A DNA stretch of 64,000 nucleotides. Source: Microbacterium ureisolvens. Its GTDB lineage: Bacteria; Actinomycetota; Actinomycetes; Actinomycetales; Microbacteriaceae. The notes under the pieces are model-generated. The model made no database searches, was not told the DNA's origin, and worked only from the letters and a program-made list of their open reading frames with translations. A program made the translations under genes and the position numbers. The stretch spans positions 248,001 to 312,000 of the forward strand of contig NZ_JADIJE010000003.1 of assembly GCF_015278315.1 (NCBI RefSeq). The letters are read 5' to 3'. This document shows positions 15,468 through 23,753 of the stretch, piece by piece (the first letter of the stretch is position 1; each line of letters begins with the position of its first letter).

Positions 15468-17098
15468 TCGCCGCGCGCCGCGAAGGGCCGACCTGGCGCC
15501 GCCGCCTCGCGAGCGCGTGCGCGATCGTCGTGCTGATCACGCTGCCGCTGGTTCCCGGAGTCTTCGCGAGCGGATCGCTCTGGGATCTGGCCCGCATACC
15601 GGTCGAGTCGATCCTCATCCTCCTGATCCTGGTGCTCGTGCCATGGCGGATGTCGCGCATCGCGCTCGCGACCGCCTTCGGGGCGTTCGTGGGCATCGCA
15701 GTGCTGCTCGCCGGGATCGACTACGGGTACGAGGCCGCGCTCGGCCTCCACTTCGTCCTGCTCGACTGGCCGCAGCTCGGCGACGCGTACGGCGTCGTCG
15801 CGGCGGCGATCGGACCCGCGCTCGCGAGCCTCCTCTTCACCGCAGGGGCGGCGCTCATCGTGGCGGGTTCCGCGGCCCTCGCCTGGTCGGCGCTGCGCGT
15901 GGACGCGCTCGTGCGCGGCGATCCGCGCCGCGGCCGCGCCGCGCTCGCGGCGGTGACAGCGGGCTGGGTGGCGATCGCCGCGGTCGCGGCGCCGCTCGGC
16001 GTGACCGATCCGGCGGCGGCCGCGGCATCCGCTCGATCCATCGGATCGGCCGTCTCGCGAACCGTGTCGGCGCTGGAGACACGCGCGGCCGTGGCGCGTC
16101 AGATCGCCGCCGATCCATTCGCGGACGACCACCCGGCCACGCTGCTGACAGCGCTCCGGGGCAAGCATGTCGTCGTCGTGTTCGTCGAGAGCTACGGGCG
16201 GGTGGCGATCGAGGGCGGGCCGTTCGCCGACGGCGTACGCGAGGTGCTGCGACGCGGCGAGGAGGAGCTCGCGGCGGACGGCTACCGGGTCGAGAGTGCG
16301 TGGCTCACGTCGCCCAGCTTCGGCGGCGCCAGCTGGCTCGCCCACGCGACGCTGCAGTCGGGTATCTGGGCCGACTCGCAGACTGTGTACGACCAGCTGG
16401 TGCGCAGTGACCGCCTGACTCTCAGCTCCGCGTTCGGCCGCGCCGGCTGGCACACCGTCAGCGATGTGCCCTCCAACACGCGCCCGTGGGACGCCGGCGC
16501 GGCGTTCTACGGCTACGACGTGATGCTGGATTCGACCAACGTCGGCTACCGCGGCCCGTCGTTCGGCTACGCCCGCATCCCCGACCAGTACACGCTCAAG
16601 CACTTCGCCGACCGCGTCCTCGCCGAGGCCGACCGCCCGGTGATGGCGGAGATCGATCTGGTGTCGTCCCACACGCCGTGGGTACCGCTGCCGCAGCTCG
16701 TGCCGTGGGATCAGATCGGCGATGGCTCCGTGTACGACCGCCAGCAGGCTCTCAGCCCGACGACCGCCGACATCTGGGGAGAACCGGCCGAGGTCCGGCG
16801 CTTCTACGGCCTCTCGGTCGAGTACGCGCTCGGCTCGCTGCTGGCGTTCCTCGACCACGTCGACGATTCCGACCTCGTGGTCATCGCGCTGGGCGACCAT
16901 CAGCCCGGCGCCATCGTGAGCGGGGAGGATGCCGGCCGCGATGTTCCGGTAAGCATCATCGCGAAGGACCATGCCGTGTTCGCCGAGATCGAGGGTTGGC
17001 GGTGGGATGCCGGCCTCCGCCCGCGCGAGACCGCTCCGGTCTGGCGGATGGACGCCTTCCGCGACCGCTTCTTCGAGGCGTTCAGAACGTCGGGATGA
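15464..17098 (+). CDS. Membrane alkaline-phosphatase superfamily (sulfatase/LTA-synthase-like) enzyme
   Basis: This 544-residue protein has about four N-terminal membrane helices (residues 15-150) and an extracytoplasmic alkaline-phosphatase/sulfatase-fold domain. Nucleophile-side motif HVVVVFVESYGR lies at about 228-239 and a metal-binding ALGDHQPGAIV at about 475. These features resemble phosphoglycerol or phosphoethanolamine transferases and LTA synthase-like proteins, although the usual nucleophile Thr position is not certain. The GTG at 15464 overlaps the RibD-like stop by 4 bases and the gene ends the operon. It would act outside the membrane on the exported product. Confidence 0.8.
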   Translation: MIAARREGPTWRRRLASACAIVVLITLPLVPGVFASGSLWDLARIPVESILILLILVLVPWRMSRIALATAFGAFVGIAVLLAGIDYGYEAALGLHFVLLDWPQLGDAYGVVAAAIGPALASLLFTAGAALIVAGSAALAWSALRVDALVRGDPRRGRAALAAVTAGWVAIAAVAAPLGVTDPAAAAASARSIGSAVSRTVSALETRAAVARQIAADPFADDHPATLLTALRGKHVVVVFVESYGRVAIEGGPFADGVREVLRRGEEELAADGYRVESAWLTSPSFGGASWLAHATLQSGIWADSQTVYDQLVRSDRLTLSSAFGRAGWHTVSDVPSNTRPWDAGAAFYGYDVMLDSTNVGYRGPSFGYARIPDQYTLKHFADRVLAEADRPVMAEIDLVSSHTPWVPLPQLVPWDQIGDGSVYDRQQALSPTTADIWGEPAEVRRFYGLSVEYALGSLLAFLDHVDDSDLVVIALGDHQPGAIVSGEDAGRDVPVSIIAKDHAVFAEIEGWRWDAGLRPRETAPVWRMDAFRDRFFEAFRTSG

Positions 17099-17121
17099 GT
17101 CCGGGCTGGCAGGATGACGAC

Positions 17122-17613
17122 ATGACGTTCACCGTGCGCGTGCCCGAGCCGGAGGATGCGGCCGACATCGCAGACCTCCACGTCATCACCTGGCAGGAGA
17201 CGTACACGAACCTCCTGCCCGAGGACTACTTCGACGCCGCATGGGTCGAGGATCGTCACCGCATGTGGGCGCGACTGCTCGAGAGCCCCCGCGACCGGCG
17301 CATGCGCATCGCCGAAGAGGACGGACGGATCATCGGACTGGCGCTGTCGGCCGCGAGCACCCCGCAGGGAGAGGAGCAGCCGCCCCGCGAGAGACAGCTC
17401 TACATGCTCTACGTGCTCGCGGCGGCGCACGGTCGCGGCGTCGGGCAGGCGCTGCTCGACGAGGTGCTCGGCGACGAGCCCGCGGTGCTGTGGGTCGCGA
17501 AGGAGAACCCCCGCGCGATCGCGTTCTACCGCCGGAACGGATTCGAGTTCGACGGTCCCGAGCAGACGTACCCCGGCGCACCCACGCTCGTGGACGCGCG
17601 GATGGTCCGGTGA
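17122..17613 (+). CDS. GNAT-family N-acetyltransferase
   Basis: This 163-residue acetyltransferase has motif A LYMLYVLAAAHGRGVGQALL (about residues 94-113), with the acetyl-CoA pyrophosphate loop HGRGVG, and motif B NPRAIAFYRRNGF at about 133. The N-terminus IADLHVITWQETYTNLLP is typical of GNATs that modify amino groups of small molecules. A CAGGAT hexamer at 17110-17115 sits six bases before the ATG with no Shine-Dalgarno, suggesting a leaderless message separate from the upstream operon. The substrate is unknown. Confidence 0.87.
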   Translation: MTFTVRVPEPEDAADIADLHVITWQETYTNLLPEDYFDAAWVEDRHRMWARLLESPRDRRMRIAEEDGRIIGLALSAASTPQGEEQPPRERQLYMLYVLAAAHGRGVGQALLDEVLGDEPAVLWVAKENPRAIAFYRRNGFEFDGPEQTYPGAPTLVDARMVR

Positions 17614-17634
17614 TCAGTGGCCGCGGAAGACGGG

Positions 17635-18276
17635 ATGGCACAGACCGAGGTCGTCGTCGAGCGCGGTGACGTGCTGGGCGAGGGCTTCCGGCGCCGCGTC
17701 ACCGAGGTGTACGTGCGCAGCTTCGCGCCGGACTTCGTCGCGTTCTCGAAGGACACCGTCAGACTGGCCGACGCCTTCGAGCACATGCTGATTCTGGAGC
17801 GGTTCCACGTCGCCCTCGTCGGCGGTGAGCCCGCCGGCCTCGCGTCGCTCACCGAGGGCGACCAGATGCTCTTCCGCCCCGATCGGCGCGAGATCCGCCG
17901 CCATCTCGGACCCGTCCGGGGGCTCCTGTGCTACGTCGTGATCCGCAGCTGGTTCATGAAGCCCTCCGACGCGGCGGCGCCCGGACGCGGCGAGATCGGC
18001 TTCGTCGCGACCGAACCGGAGTATCAGGGCCGCGGCGTCGCGACCGCCCTGCTGCGACACCTCCTCGCGCTGCCGGGCTACCGCGAGTTCGTGCTCGAAG
18101 ACATCAAAGACACGAACGCGCCGGCGCTCGCCGTCTACTCGAAGCTCGGGTTCACGGTGTACGAGCGCCGGAAGGTGCGCTTCGCGCGCCGCGCCGGGTT
18201 CACCGAACTCCTGTCGATGAAGCGGGTCATGGGAACCACTCCGGAGGCGCCGGCCGGCCCCGCCGGCAGCGTCTGA
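17635..18276 (+). CDS. GNAT-family N-acetyltransferase
   Basis: This 213-residue protein has a GNAT core with EIGFVATEPEYQGRGVATAL (acetyl-CoA loop QGRGVA at about 137) and NAPALAVYSKLGFTVYERR at about 165. The ATG at 17635 is preferred because GGAAGA lies just before it; an in-frame GTG at 17617 would add six residues. It follows the other GNAT gene by 21 bases and may be co-transcribed, but the two are not close copies. The insertion FRPDRREIRRHLGPVRGLL before the core is unusual. The substrate is unknown. Confidence 0.82.
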   Translation: MAQTEVVVERGDVLGEGFRRRVTEVYVRSFAPDFVAFSKDTVRLADAFEHMLILERFHVALVGGEPAGLASLTEGDQMLFRPDRREIRRHLGPVRGLLCYVVIRSWFMKPSDAAAPGRGEIGFVATEPEYQGRGVATALLRHLLALPGYREFVLEDIKDTNAPALAVYSKLGFTVYERRKVRFARRAGFTELLSMKRVMGTTPEAPAGPAGSV

Positions 18277-18299
18277 CTCCCCGCAGCGCGCGTGTCTCG

Positions 18300-19682
18300 T
18301 CAGCCGGCGAAGTCGGAGTCGTCGGTCCACGCGGCGATGTCGACGCCGTGGTTGTCGGGCGAGGTGAGCGTCCACCATTCCGGCGCATGCGAGTCGTCGG
18401 CGAGCCGCCCGCCCGCCGCGAGCGCGGCCGCCACCCTCGCCTCGACCTGGTCTCGCGGCACGGAGATGTCGATGTGGGTGCGTCCGCGCCCTGACTTCGG
18501 CGGCTCCAGCGGGTGGAACCACACGTGCGGGTTGCGCCGCAACGGGTCGACGGCGTCCTCGGCGCCGAGCGGGTCGTAGCCCAGCGCCGCAGTCCAGAAC
18601 GGACGCACGTGCGCGTCGGGGCCCTGCGCGACAGCGATGCCGACCACCGTCAGCGCCGACGGGTCGGCTTCGAGGCCGAGCTCGCGTGCCGCGCGGGAGA
18701 CGGATGCCGCGAGCTCGGCATCCGCTCGGCTCAGCCCGCCGTCCCGGCGGCTGAAGGTCTTCACGAAGACGCCCTCAGGCCGCAGATCGATGTCGGGGAA
18801 GTGGCCGAGCGACTCGGCGACCGGGACGATCGCGGCCACGAGCCGCGCGCCGTGCGACAGCGAGTCGGCGCGGAAGAAGGCGTGGGCGCCCCAGTACAGC
18901 ACTCGCCAGTCCTCGACTCCTTCCGACGCATGGAACGCGGCGGCGCTGATGGTCTCGACCTCGGGCTCGATCGTGCCGTCGCCCAGCGGCGGCTGGGCGA
19001 GGATCACGCGCGCCAGCTGCTGCGGCTTGGTCAGCTGCGGCCAGTGACCTGTCGGCAGGTCCACGTAGGTGACGTCGCGCAGTCGCGTGAACTCCTGCAC
19101 CGGCTCGGCGCCGGCGGCGATCCAGCTCTGCAGGTCGGCGACGGAGTACTCGGTGGCGACGGCGGTGACGGGGATGTCGTGTCTGCGGTCGTCATGGAGG
19201 TGCTGGATGCCGGTGACCACGCCGGCGGGCGAGGGGACAGCGTACGCGCGGAACGCGGTCATGCCGCCCTCGCCGAGATCGCGGAGATCGGCCTCGTCGA
19301 AGTCGGCCCAGTCCGGCAGGGGCAGGTCGGCGCCGCGTGGCTCGTAGCCGCGCAGCAGCGGATCGCCGTCGGCGGTGGGGAACCCGCCGATGAGGATCAG
19401 CCGGGCGACCCGGTCGGGCCGCGCGTCGGCCGCCGCGTAGACGATGCCCGCGCCGGCGGAATGTCCCACCAGGATCACCTGCTCGCCGGGTGCGGCGTCG
19501 ATGGCCGCCACCACCGCTTCCACGTGATCGGACAGTGCGATGCGGGAGCGGTCGGAGTCGGCGGACTCCATGCCGGGCAGCGTCAGGGGAATCGGTCGGT
19601 GACCCGCCTGTTCGAGCGCCGGCGCCACCTCGTACCAGGCCCACCCGCCCATCCACAGTCCTGCGACAAGGATGATGTCCAT
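18300..19682 (-). CDS. Three-domain fusion: alpha/beta hydrolase, pterin-4a-carbinolamine dehydratase-like, VOC
   Basis: This 460-residue protein joins three domains. Residues 1-235 are an alpha/beta hydrolase of the salicylate-binding-protein/MES type (LVAGLWMGGWAWYEVAP, nucleophile in ILVGHSAGAG, final His in LPTGHWPQL). Residues 250-345 resemble pterin-4a-carbinolamine dehydratase (WRVLYWGAHAFF...LGHFPDIDLRPEGVFVKTFS). Residues 350-460 are a glyoxalase/VOC-like domain (VWFHPLEPPKSGRGRTHIDI). Dehydratase-VOC pairs are familiar in actinobacteria; fusion with an esterase is less usual. GAGGAG eight bases before the ATG at 19682 sets the start. It lies about 1.2 kb from the PTPS-like cluster, which hints at pterin metabolism. 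Confidence 0.83.
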   Translation of the reverse strand: MDIILVAGLWMGGWAWYEVAPALEQAGHRPIPLTLPGMESADSDRSRIALSDHVEAVVAAIDAAPGEQVILVGHSAGAGIVYAAADARPDRVARLILIGGFPTADGDPLLRGYEPRGADLPLPDWADFDEADLRDLGEGGMTAFRAYAVPSPAGVVTGIQHLHDDRRHDIPVTAVATEYSVADLQSWIAAGAEPVQEFTRLRDVTYVDLPTGHWPQLTKPQQLARVILAQPPLGDGTIEPEVETISAAAFHASEGVEDWRVLYWGAHAFFRADSLSHGARLVAAIVPVAESLGHFPDIDLRPEGVFVKTFSRRDGGLSRADAELAASVSRAARELGLEADPSALTVVGIAVAQGPDAHVRPFWTAALGYDPLGAEDAVDPLRRNPHVWFHPLEPPKSGRGRTHIDISVPRDQVEARVAAALAAGGRLADDSHAPEWWTLTSPDNHGVDIAAWTDDSDFAG

Positions 19683-19781
19683 TCTCGGCTCCTCGCTGAT
19701 CCGGGGTGGTGCCAGTGTGGCGCCGGGCGCCGACATCCGCCACCGCTCGCGGGATCGGGAATGCCGTCGCGCGCGACGCCG

Positions 19782-19810
19782 TTGAGGTTGATACCCCTTG
19801 GGGGTATAAA
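19782..19810 (+). promoter_or_regulatory. Promoter with CsoR-like copper operator
   Basis: TTGAGG (19782-19787) and TATAAA (19805-19810) are spaced 17 bases. The spacer holds the palindrome ATACCCCTTGGGGGTAT (19791-19807), with perfect 7-base arms, of the GC-tract type bound by CsoR/RcnR regulators. It lies just upstream of the copper-type ATPase gene. No csoR gene is in the window. Confidence 0.7.
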
Positions 19811-19838
19811 GAAGACACCGTTCCACGAGGAGAGTGCC

Positions 19839-20342
19839 GTGACCGATCCGCATCGCGAACACCCGGCCGGGGTCGCCGCGCACGACCATGCCGCCCACGC
19901 CGATCACCAGGCTCCGGGGGCGGACCACGCCGGTCGCCACACGGGTCACGCCGGTCACGATGCCCACGCCGGCCACGGCGCCGGCCACGTCGCCGTCTTC
20001 CGTCGGCTCTTCTGGATCAATCTCGTGCTCGCGGTGCCGGTCGTCGCCTTCTCCGGGATGTTCGCGATGGTCCTCGGCTACTCGCTTCCCGACGCGGCAT
20101 GGGTGCCGTGGGTGTCTCCGGTGCTCGGCACCGTCATGTACTTCTGGGGCGGGCGGCCGTTCCTCGTGGGCGCCGTATCGGAGCTGCGCGCGCGCAAGCC
20201 CGGCATGATGCTCCTCATCGGCCTGGCCATCACGGTGGCCTTCTTCGCGTCATGGGGCGCGAGTCTGGGCCTTCTGCACCACGAGCTCGAGTTCTGGTGG
20301 GAGCTGGCACTCCTCATCGTGATCATGCTGCTCGGCCACTGA
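19839..20342 (+). CDS. N-terminal fragment of the interrupted copper ATPase
   Basis: The 167-residue 5' reading frame carries the His-rich metal-binding tail and the first four membrane helices, ending at MLLGH before the TGA. Alone it has no catalytic domain. Confidence 0.5.
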   Translation: MTDPHREHPAGVAAHDHAAHADHQAPGADHAGRHTGHAGHDAHAGHGAGHVAVFRRLFWINLVLAVPVVAFSGMFAMVLGYSLPDAAWVPWVSPVLGTVMYFWGGRPFLVGAVSELRARKPGMMLLIGLAITVAFFASWGASLGLLHHELEFWWELALLIVIMLLGH

Positions 20343-20348
20343 ATCGAG

Positions 20349-21959
20349 ATGCGCTCGCTGGCGCAGACCACGTCGGCGCTCGACTCGCTGGCCGCGCTCC
20401 TGCCGGATGAAGCGGAGCGGGTCGAGGGCGACCGCGTCGTCACCGTCGCGCCGTCCGCGTTGCGCGTCGGCGACATCGTGGTCGTACGCCCGGGCGGGAG
20501 CGTGCCGGCTGACGGCCGCATCGCCGACGGTGCAGCCGACATGGACGAGTCGATGGTCACGGGGGAGTCCAGGCCTGTCGCACGGGGCGTCGGCGACCAT
20601 GTGACGGCGGGGACTGTCGCGACCGACTCCGGTCTGCGGGTGGAGGTCACCGCGATCGGCGACGACACCACGCTCGCCGGCATCCAGCGACTCGTGGCCG
20701 AGGCGCAGAACTCGACGTCGCGCGCGCAGCGTCTCGCCGACCGCGCCGCCGGGTGGCTGTTCTGGTTCGCGCTGGGTGCCGCGGTCGTCACGGCAGTTGT
20801 GTGGAGCGCGTTCGGGATGCCGGATGAAGCCGTCGTGCGCACGATCACGGTGCTCGTGATCGCGTGCCCCCACGCCCTGGGACTCGCGATCCCGCTCGTC
20901 GTGTCGATCGCCACGGAGCGGGCTGCCCGAGGGGGCGTCCTCGTCAAGGACCGGCTAGCGCTGGAGAGCATGCGCACCATCGACGCGGTGCTGTTCGACA
21001 AGACCGGCACCCTCACCAAGGGCGAGCCGACGGTCGTCGACGTGTCGGCAGCGGGCGGACTCGACGCCGACGAGGTGCTGGCGCTCGCCGCGGCGGCGGA
21101 GGCCGACAGCGAGCACCCGCTCGCTCGCGCGATCGTCCGGGCCGCGCAGGAGCGCGAGCTCGTCGTCGGCGCAGCGTCGAACTTCCAGTCCTCGCCGGCG
21201 GTCGGCGTGACGGCGAGCGTCGCGGGCAGGGTGATCCGGGTGGGCGGTCCACGTCTTCTCGACGAGATCGGCGCGAGTGACGTGGAGGCCGCGGAGCGGT
21301 GGCGCGAGCAGGGCTCGATCGTGCTGCACGTCGTGCGCGACGGCGAGGTCGTCGGCGGGCTGGCGCTCGCCGACGAGATCCGCCCCGAGTCGCGCGAGGC
21401 GGTCGAGGCGCTGCACCGGCTGGGCGTCGAGGTCGTGATGATCACGGGGGATGCCGAGCCCGTCGCCCGCTCGGTCGCGCAGGCGCTCGGCATCCGTCGC
21501 GTCTTCGCCGGCGTTCGCCCGGAGGACAAGGAGCGCAAGGTCGCCGAGCTCCAGGCCGAGGGCCTGAAGGTGGCGATGGTGGGGGACGGCGTGAACGACG
21601 CACCCGCCCTCGCCAGAGCGGACGTCGGGATCGCCATCGGCGCCGGAACCGACGTCGCGATCGGCTCGGCGGGAGTGATCCTCGCCTCGAGCGACCCGCG
21701 CTCCGTGCTCTCGGTGATCGAGCTGTCGCGGGCGAGCTACCGCAAGATGACGCAGAACCTGTGGTGGGCGGCCGGCTACAACCTCGTGTCGGTGCCGCTC
21801 GCGGCGGGCGTGCTCGCGCCGATCGGGTTCGTCCTGCCGATGTCGGTCGGTGCGATCCTGATGTCGCTGTCCACCGTCGTCGTGGCCCTCAACGCGCAGC
21901 TGCTGCGTCGGCTCGATCTCACGCCCGAGCGCAGCGCGCAAGCGGTGCTCGAGCGCTGA
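20349..21959 (+). CDS. C-terminal fragment of the interrupted copper ATPase
   Basis: The ATG at 20349 is in frame seven bases after the TGA and opens a 536-residue protein with the actuator, phosphorylation (DKTGTLT) and ATP-binding domains and the CPH helix. Translational restart could make a two-piece pump, but no convincing ribosome site precedes this ATG. Confidence 0.5.
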   Translation: MRSLAQTTSALDSLAALLPDEAERVEGDRVVTVAPSALRVGDIVVVRPGGSVPADGRIADGAADMDESMVTGESRPVARGVGDHVTAGTVATDSGLRVEVTAIGDDTTLAGIQRLVAEAQNSTSRAQRLADRAAGWLFWFALGAAVVTAVVWSAFGMPDEAVVRTITVLVIACPHALGLAIPLVVSIATERAARGGVLVKDRLALESMRTIDAVLFDKTGTLTKGEPTVVDVSAAGGLDADEVLALAAAAEADSEHPLARAIVRAAQERELVVGAASNFQSSPAVGVTASVAGRVIRVGGPRLLDEIGASDVEAAERWREQGSIVLHVVRDGEVVGGLALADEIRPESREAVEALHRLGVEVVMITGDAEPVARSVAQALGIRRVFAGVRPEDKERKVAELQAEGLKVAMVGDGVNDAPALARADVGIAIGAGTDVAIGSAGVILASSDPRSVLSVIELSRASYRKMTQNLWWAAGYNLVSVPLAAGVLAPIGFVLPMSVGAILMSLSTVVVALNAQLLRRLDLTPERSAQAVLER

Positions 21960-22023
21960 TCGCGCGCCGGGTCGCGGCATCCGTCCTCCCGTCCGCGACC
22001 CGGTGCGGAGATAGGGTTTGAGG

Positions 22024-22905
22024 ATGACGACTCCTCCCGGCTGGTACGACGACGGTCACGGCGCGCTGCGCTGGTGGGACGGGACGCAGTGGACGGAGCA
22101 CGTCGCCCAGCCCGACCCGGAGCCCTCGCCGGCACCGACCGAGGCTGAGATCGTCGCCGGGTTCGGTTTCGAGCAGAACGCCCCGGAGGAGACCGGCCAC
22201 CCGGACGACGCCGTGCACGGCGCCTCCGCCTCCCCGGCCGGCGCGTACGGCGCGCAGCCCGCCGGCGCGTACGGCGCGCAGCCCGCCGGCGCGTACGGCG
22301 CGCAGCCCGAGGTCCCGTCTCAGCCGGCCCACCTGGCCGCGCAGCAGTACGCCTCTGCGCAGCAGGGCGCCGGGGCGCCGGCCGGCGGCGGCTTCACGGC
22401 GGCGACCGAGCCGCGCAGGTCGAAGCTGTGGATCCTGTGGGTCGTCCTCGGCGTGGTGCTGCTGGGCATCGTGATCGCGGCGGCGGTCGTCATCCCGCTG
22501 CTGTTCCTGTCGGCGACCACCGGGGGCAGCGCGGCGCAGACCGACGACGAGCGCGCGGCCGTCGCGGCCGTCGAGGGCTACGACGACGCCTGGCAGAACG
22601 GGGACTGCGACGCGCTGGGGGCGGCGACGACCGAGGAGTTCCGGACCGACCAGGGCCTCACCGAGTGCAGCGCCTTCGAGGATCAGGCGGCGGCGTTCAG
22701 CGCGGGCGTCGAGGACTACACGGTCCAGGTCGCCGACATCGAGACGATCGGCGACGTGATCGTGGTGAGGACCAACGAGACGTTCATGCAGGTCCTCGAC
22801 TCCGACGGTCAGACCATCGAGCCCGCACCGGGGTCCGCCGTCTACGAGTACACCGTCGTCGACTCCGGCGGAGACTGGCTGATCGACGACATCGCCGCCG
22901 AATGA
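22024..22905 (+). CDS. DUF2510 membrane-anchored protein with NTF2-like extracytoplasmic domain
   Basis: This 293-residue protein has an N-terminal DUF2510 domain (PPGWYDD...RWWDGTQWTEHV, residues 4-26), a Pro/Ala/Gln-rich linker with three exact AGAYGAQP repeats at about 71-95, one membrane helix at about 139-165, and an outside domain of about 120 residues with AAVAAVEGYDDAWQNGDCDAL that looks like an NTF2/DUF4878-type fold. DUF2510 proteins are common actinobacterial envelope proteins of unknown role. TAGGGT at 22012-22017 lies six bases before the ATG, implying a leaderless message. The TauE-like gene overlaps its stop. Confidence 0.8.
   Translation: MTTPPGWYDDGHGALRWWDGTQWTEHVAQPDPEPSPAPTEAEIVAGFGFEQNAPEETGHPDDAVHGASASPAGAYGAQPAGAYGAQPAGAYGAQPEVPSQPAHLAAQQYASAQQGAGAPAGGGFTAATEPRRSKLWILWVVLGVVLLGIVIAAAVVIPLLFLSATTGGSAAQTDDERAAVAAVEGYDDAWQNGDCDALGAATTEEFRTDQGLTECSAFEDQAAAFSAGVEDYTVQVADIETIGDVIVVRTNETFMQVLDSDGQTIEPAPGSAVYEYTVVDSGGDWLIDDIAAE
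22237..22308 (+). repeat. Three tandem 24-base repeats in the DUF2510 gene
   Basis: Three identical 24-base units (22237-22260, 22261-22284, 22285-22308) encode AGAYGAQP three times in the linker. Perfect identity at DNA level points to recent slippage expansion; copy number may vary between strains. Confidence 0.9.
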
Positions 22906-23744
22906 GCGGGGCCGACACGGCGGCACGCCCGCCGCGCAGCACACGGTTCTACCTCACGTGCGTGGGGATCGGCTTGCTGGCCGGGGTCCTCTCGGGCCTG
23001 TTCGGCGTGGGAGGCGGCACGGTCATCGTGCCCTTCCTCGTGCTGTTCCTCCGCTTCGACCAGCGTCTGGCCGCGGGCACGTCGCTGGCGGCGATCGTGC
23101 CCATCGCGACAGTGGGGGTCATCTCCTACGCGGTCCACGGCTCGGTGGCCTGGATCCCCGCGCTGCTGCTCGCGGCGGGCGCCGTCGTGGGAGCGCAGAT
23201 CGGCACCTGGCTCCTGCCCCGCCTCTCGCTCACCGTGCTGCGGTGGTCGTTCGTCGGATTCCTCGTCGCCGTCATCGTGAGCCTCTTCATCGTGATCCCG
23301 TCGCGCGACGCGGAGCTCGTGCTCACCTGGATCAACGGCATCGGCCTCGTCGCGCTCGGCGTTATCACCGGCATCCTGTCAGGACTGATCGGCGTCGGCG
23401 GCGGGATCATCGTCGTCCCGGCGCTCATGGTGCTCTTCGGCACCAGCGATCTGGTGGCCAAGGGCACGTCGCTGCTCATGATGATCCCGACGGCGGTCTC
23501 GGGCACGATCGGCAATCTTCGCCGTCGGAACGTCGACCTCGTCGCAGCCGCGATCGTGGGCATCGCCGCATGCACCACGACGGCGCTCGGCGCGTGGGCC
23601 GCCACCCTGATCGACCCGTTCGTCGGCAACGTGCTGTTCGCCGCGTACCTGGTCGTGATCGCGGTGCAGATGGGGCTGCGGGCCTGGCGCGGCCGTCCCC
23701 GCCCGGCATCGGGCCCGGCCGGCTCGACGGAGCCCGCTCGGTAG
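22902..23744 (+). CDS. TauE/SafE (DUF81) family anion exporter-like protein
   Basis: This 280-residue protein has about eight membrane helices in two homologous halves, each with the TauE signature: GVLSGLFGVGGGTVIVPFLV at about residues 26-45 and GILSGLIGVGGGIIVVPALM at about 152-171. The family is linked to export or uptake of sulfite, sulfoacetate and related organosulfur anions. Its ATG overlaps the DUF2510 stop by 4 bases, so the two are co-translated, although a functional tie is not obvious. The substrate is unknown. Confidence 0.87.
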   Translation: MSGADTAARPPRSTRFYLTCVGIGLLAGVLSGLFGVGGGTVIVPFLVLFLRFDQRLAAGTSLAAIVPIATVGVISYAVHGSVAWIPALLLAAGAVVGAQIGTWLLPRLSLTVLRWSFVGFLVAVIVSLFIVIPSRDAELVLTWINGIGLVALGVITGILSGLIGVGGGIIVVPALMVLFGTSDLVAKGTSLLMMIPTAVSGTIGNLRRRNVDLVAAAIVGIAACTTTALGAWAATLIDPFVGNVLFAAYLVVIAVQMGLRAWRGRPRPASGPAGSTEPAR

Positions 23745-23753
23745 GATGGCCTG

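Larger units (their letters stand above)
19839..21959 (+). pseudogene. CopB-like P1B-type copper ATPase interrupted by in-frame TGA
   Basis: Read through the stop, the locus encodes about 706 residues of a P1B ATPase that exports copper (or silver). It has a His-rich N-terminus (residues 10-50), membrane helices, TGES in the actuator domain, VLVIACPHALG (CPH rather than CPC, hence CopB type), DKTGTLTKG, SEHPLA and GDGVNDAPAL. At 20340-20342 the frame is broken by TGA between GH and IEMRS, where relatives have Trp (GHWIEMR), so a single TGG to TGA change explains it. Everything else is intact. It could be a recent mutation, a sequencing error or a split gene that restarts at 20349. The GTG start at 19839 follows GAGGAG. 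Confidence 0.85.

Noticed and set aside
20340..20342. Selenocysteine or programmed readthrough at the TGA
   Set aside because: Family residue is Trp, not Cys; no SECIS-like hairpin is seen just downstream and nothing else suggests recoding.
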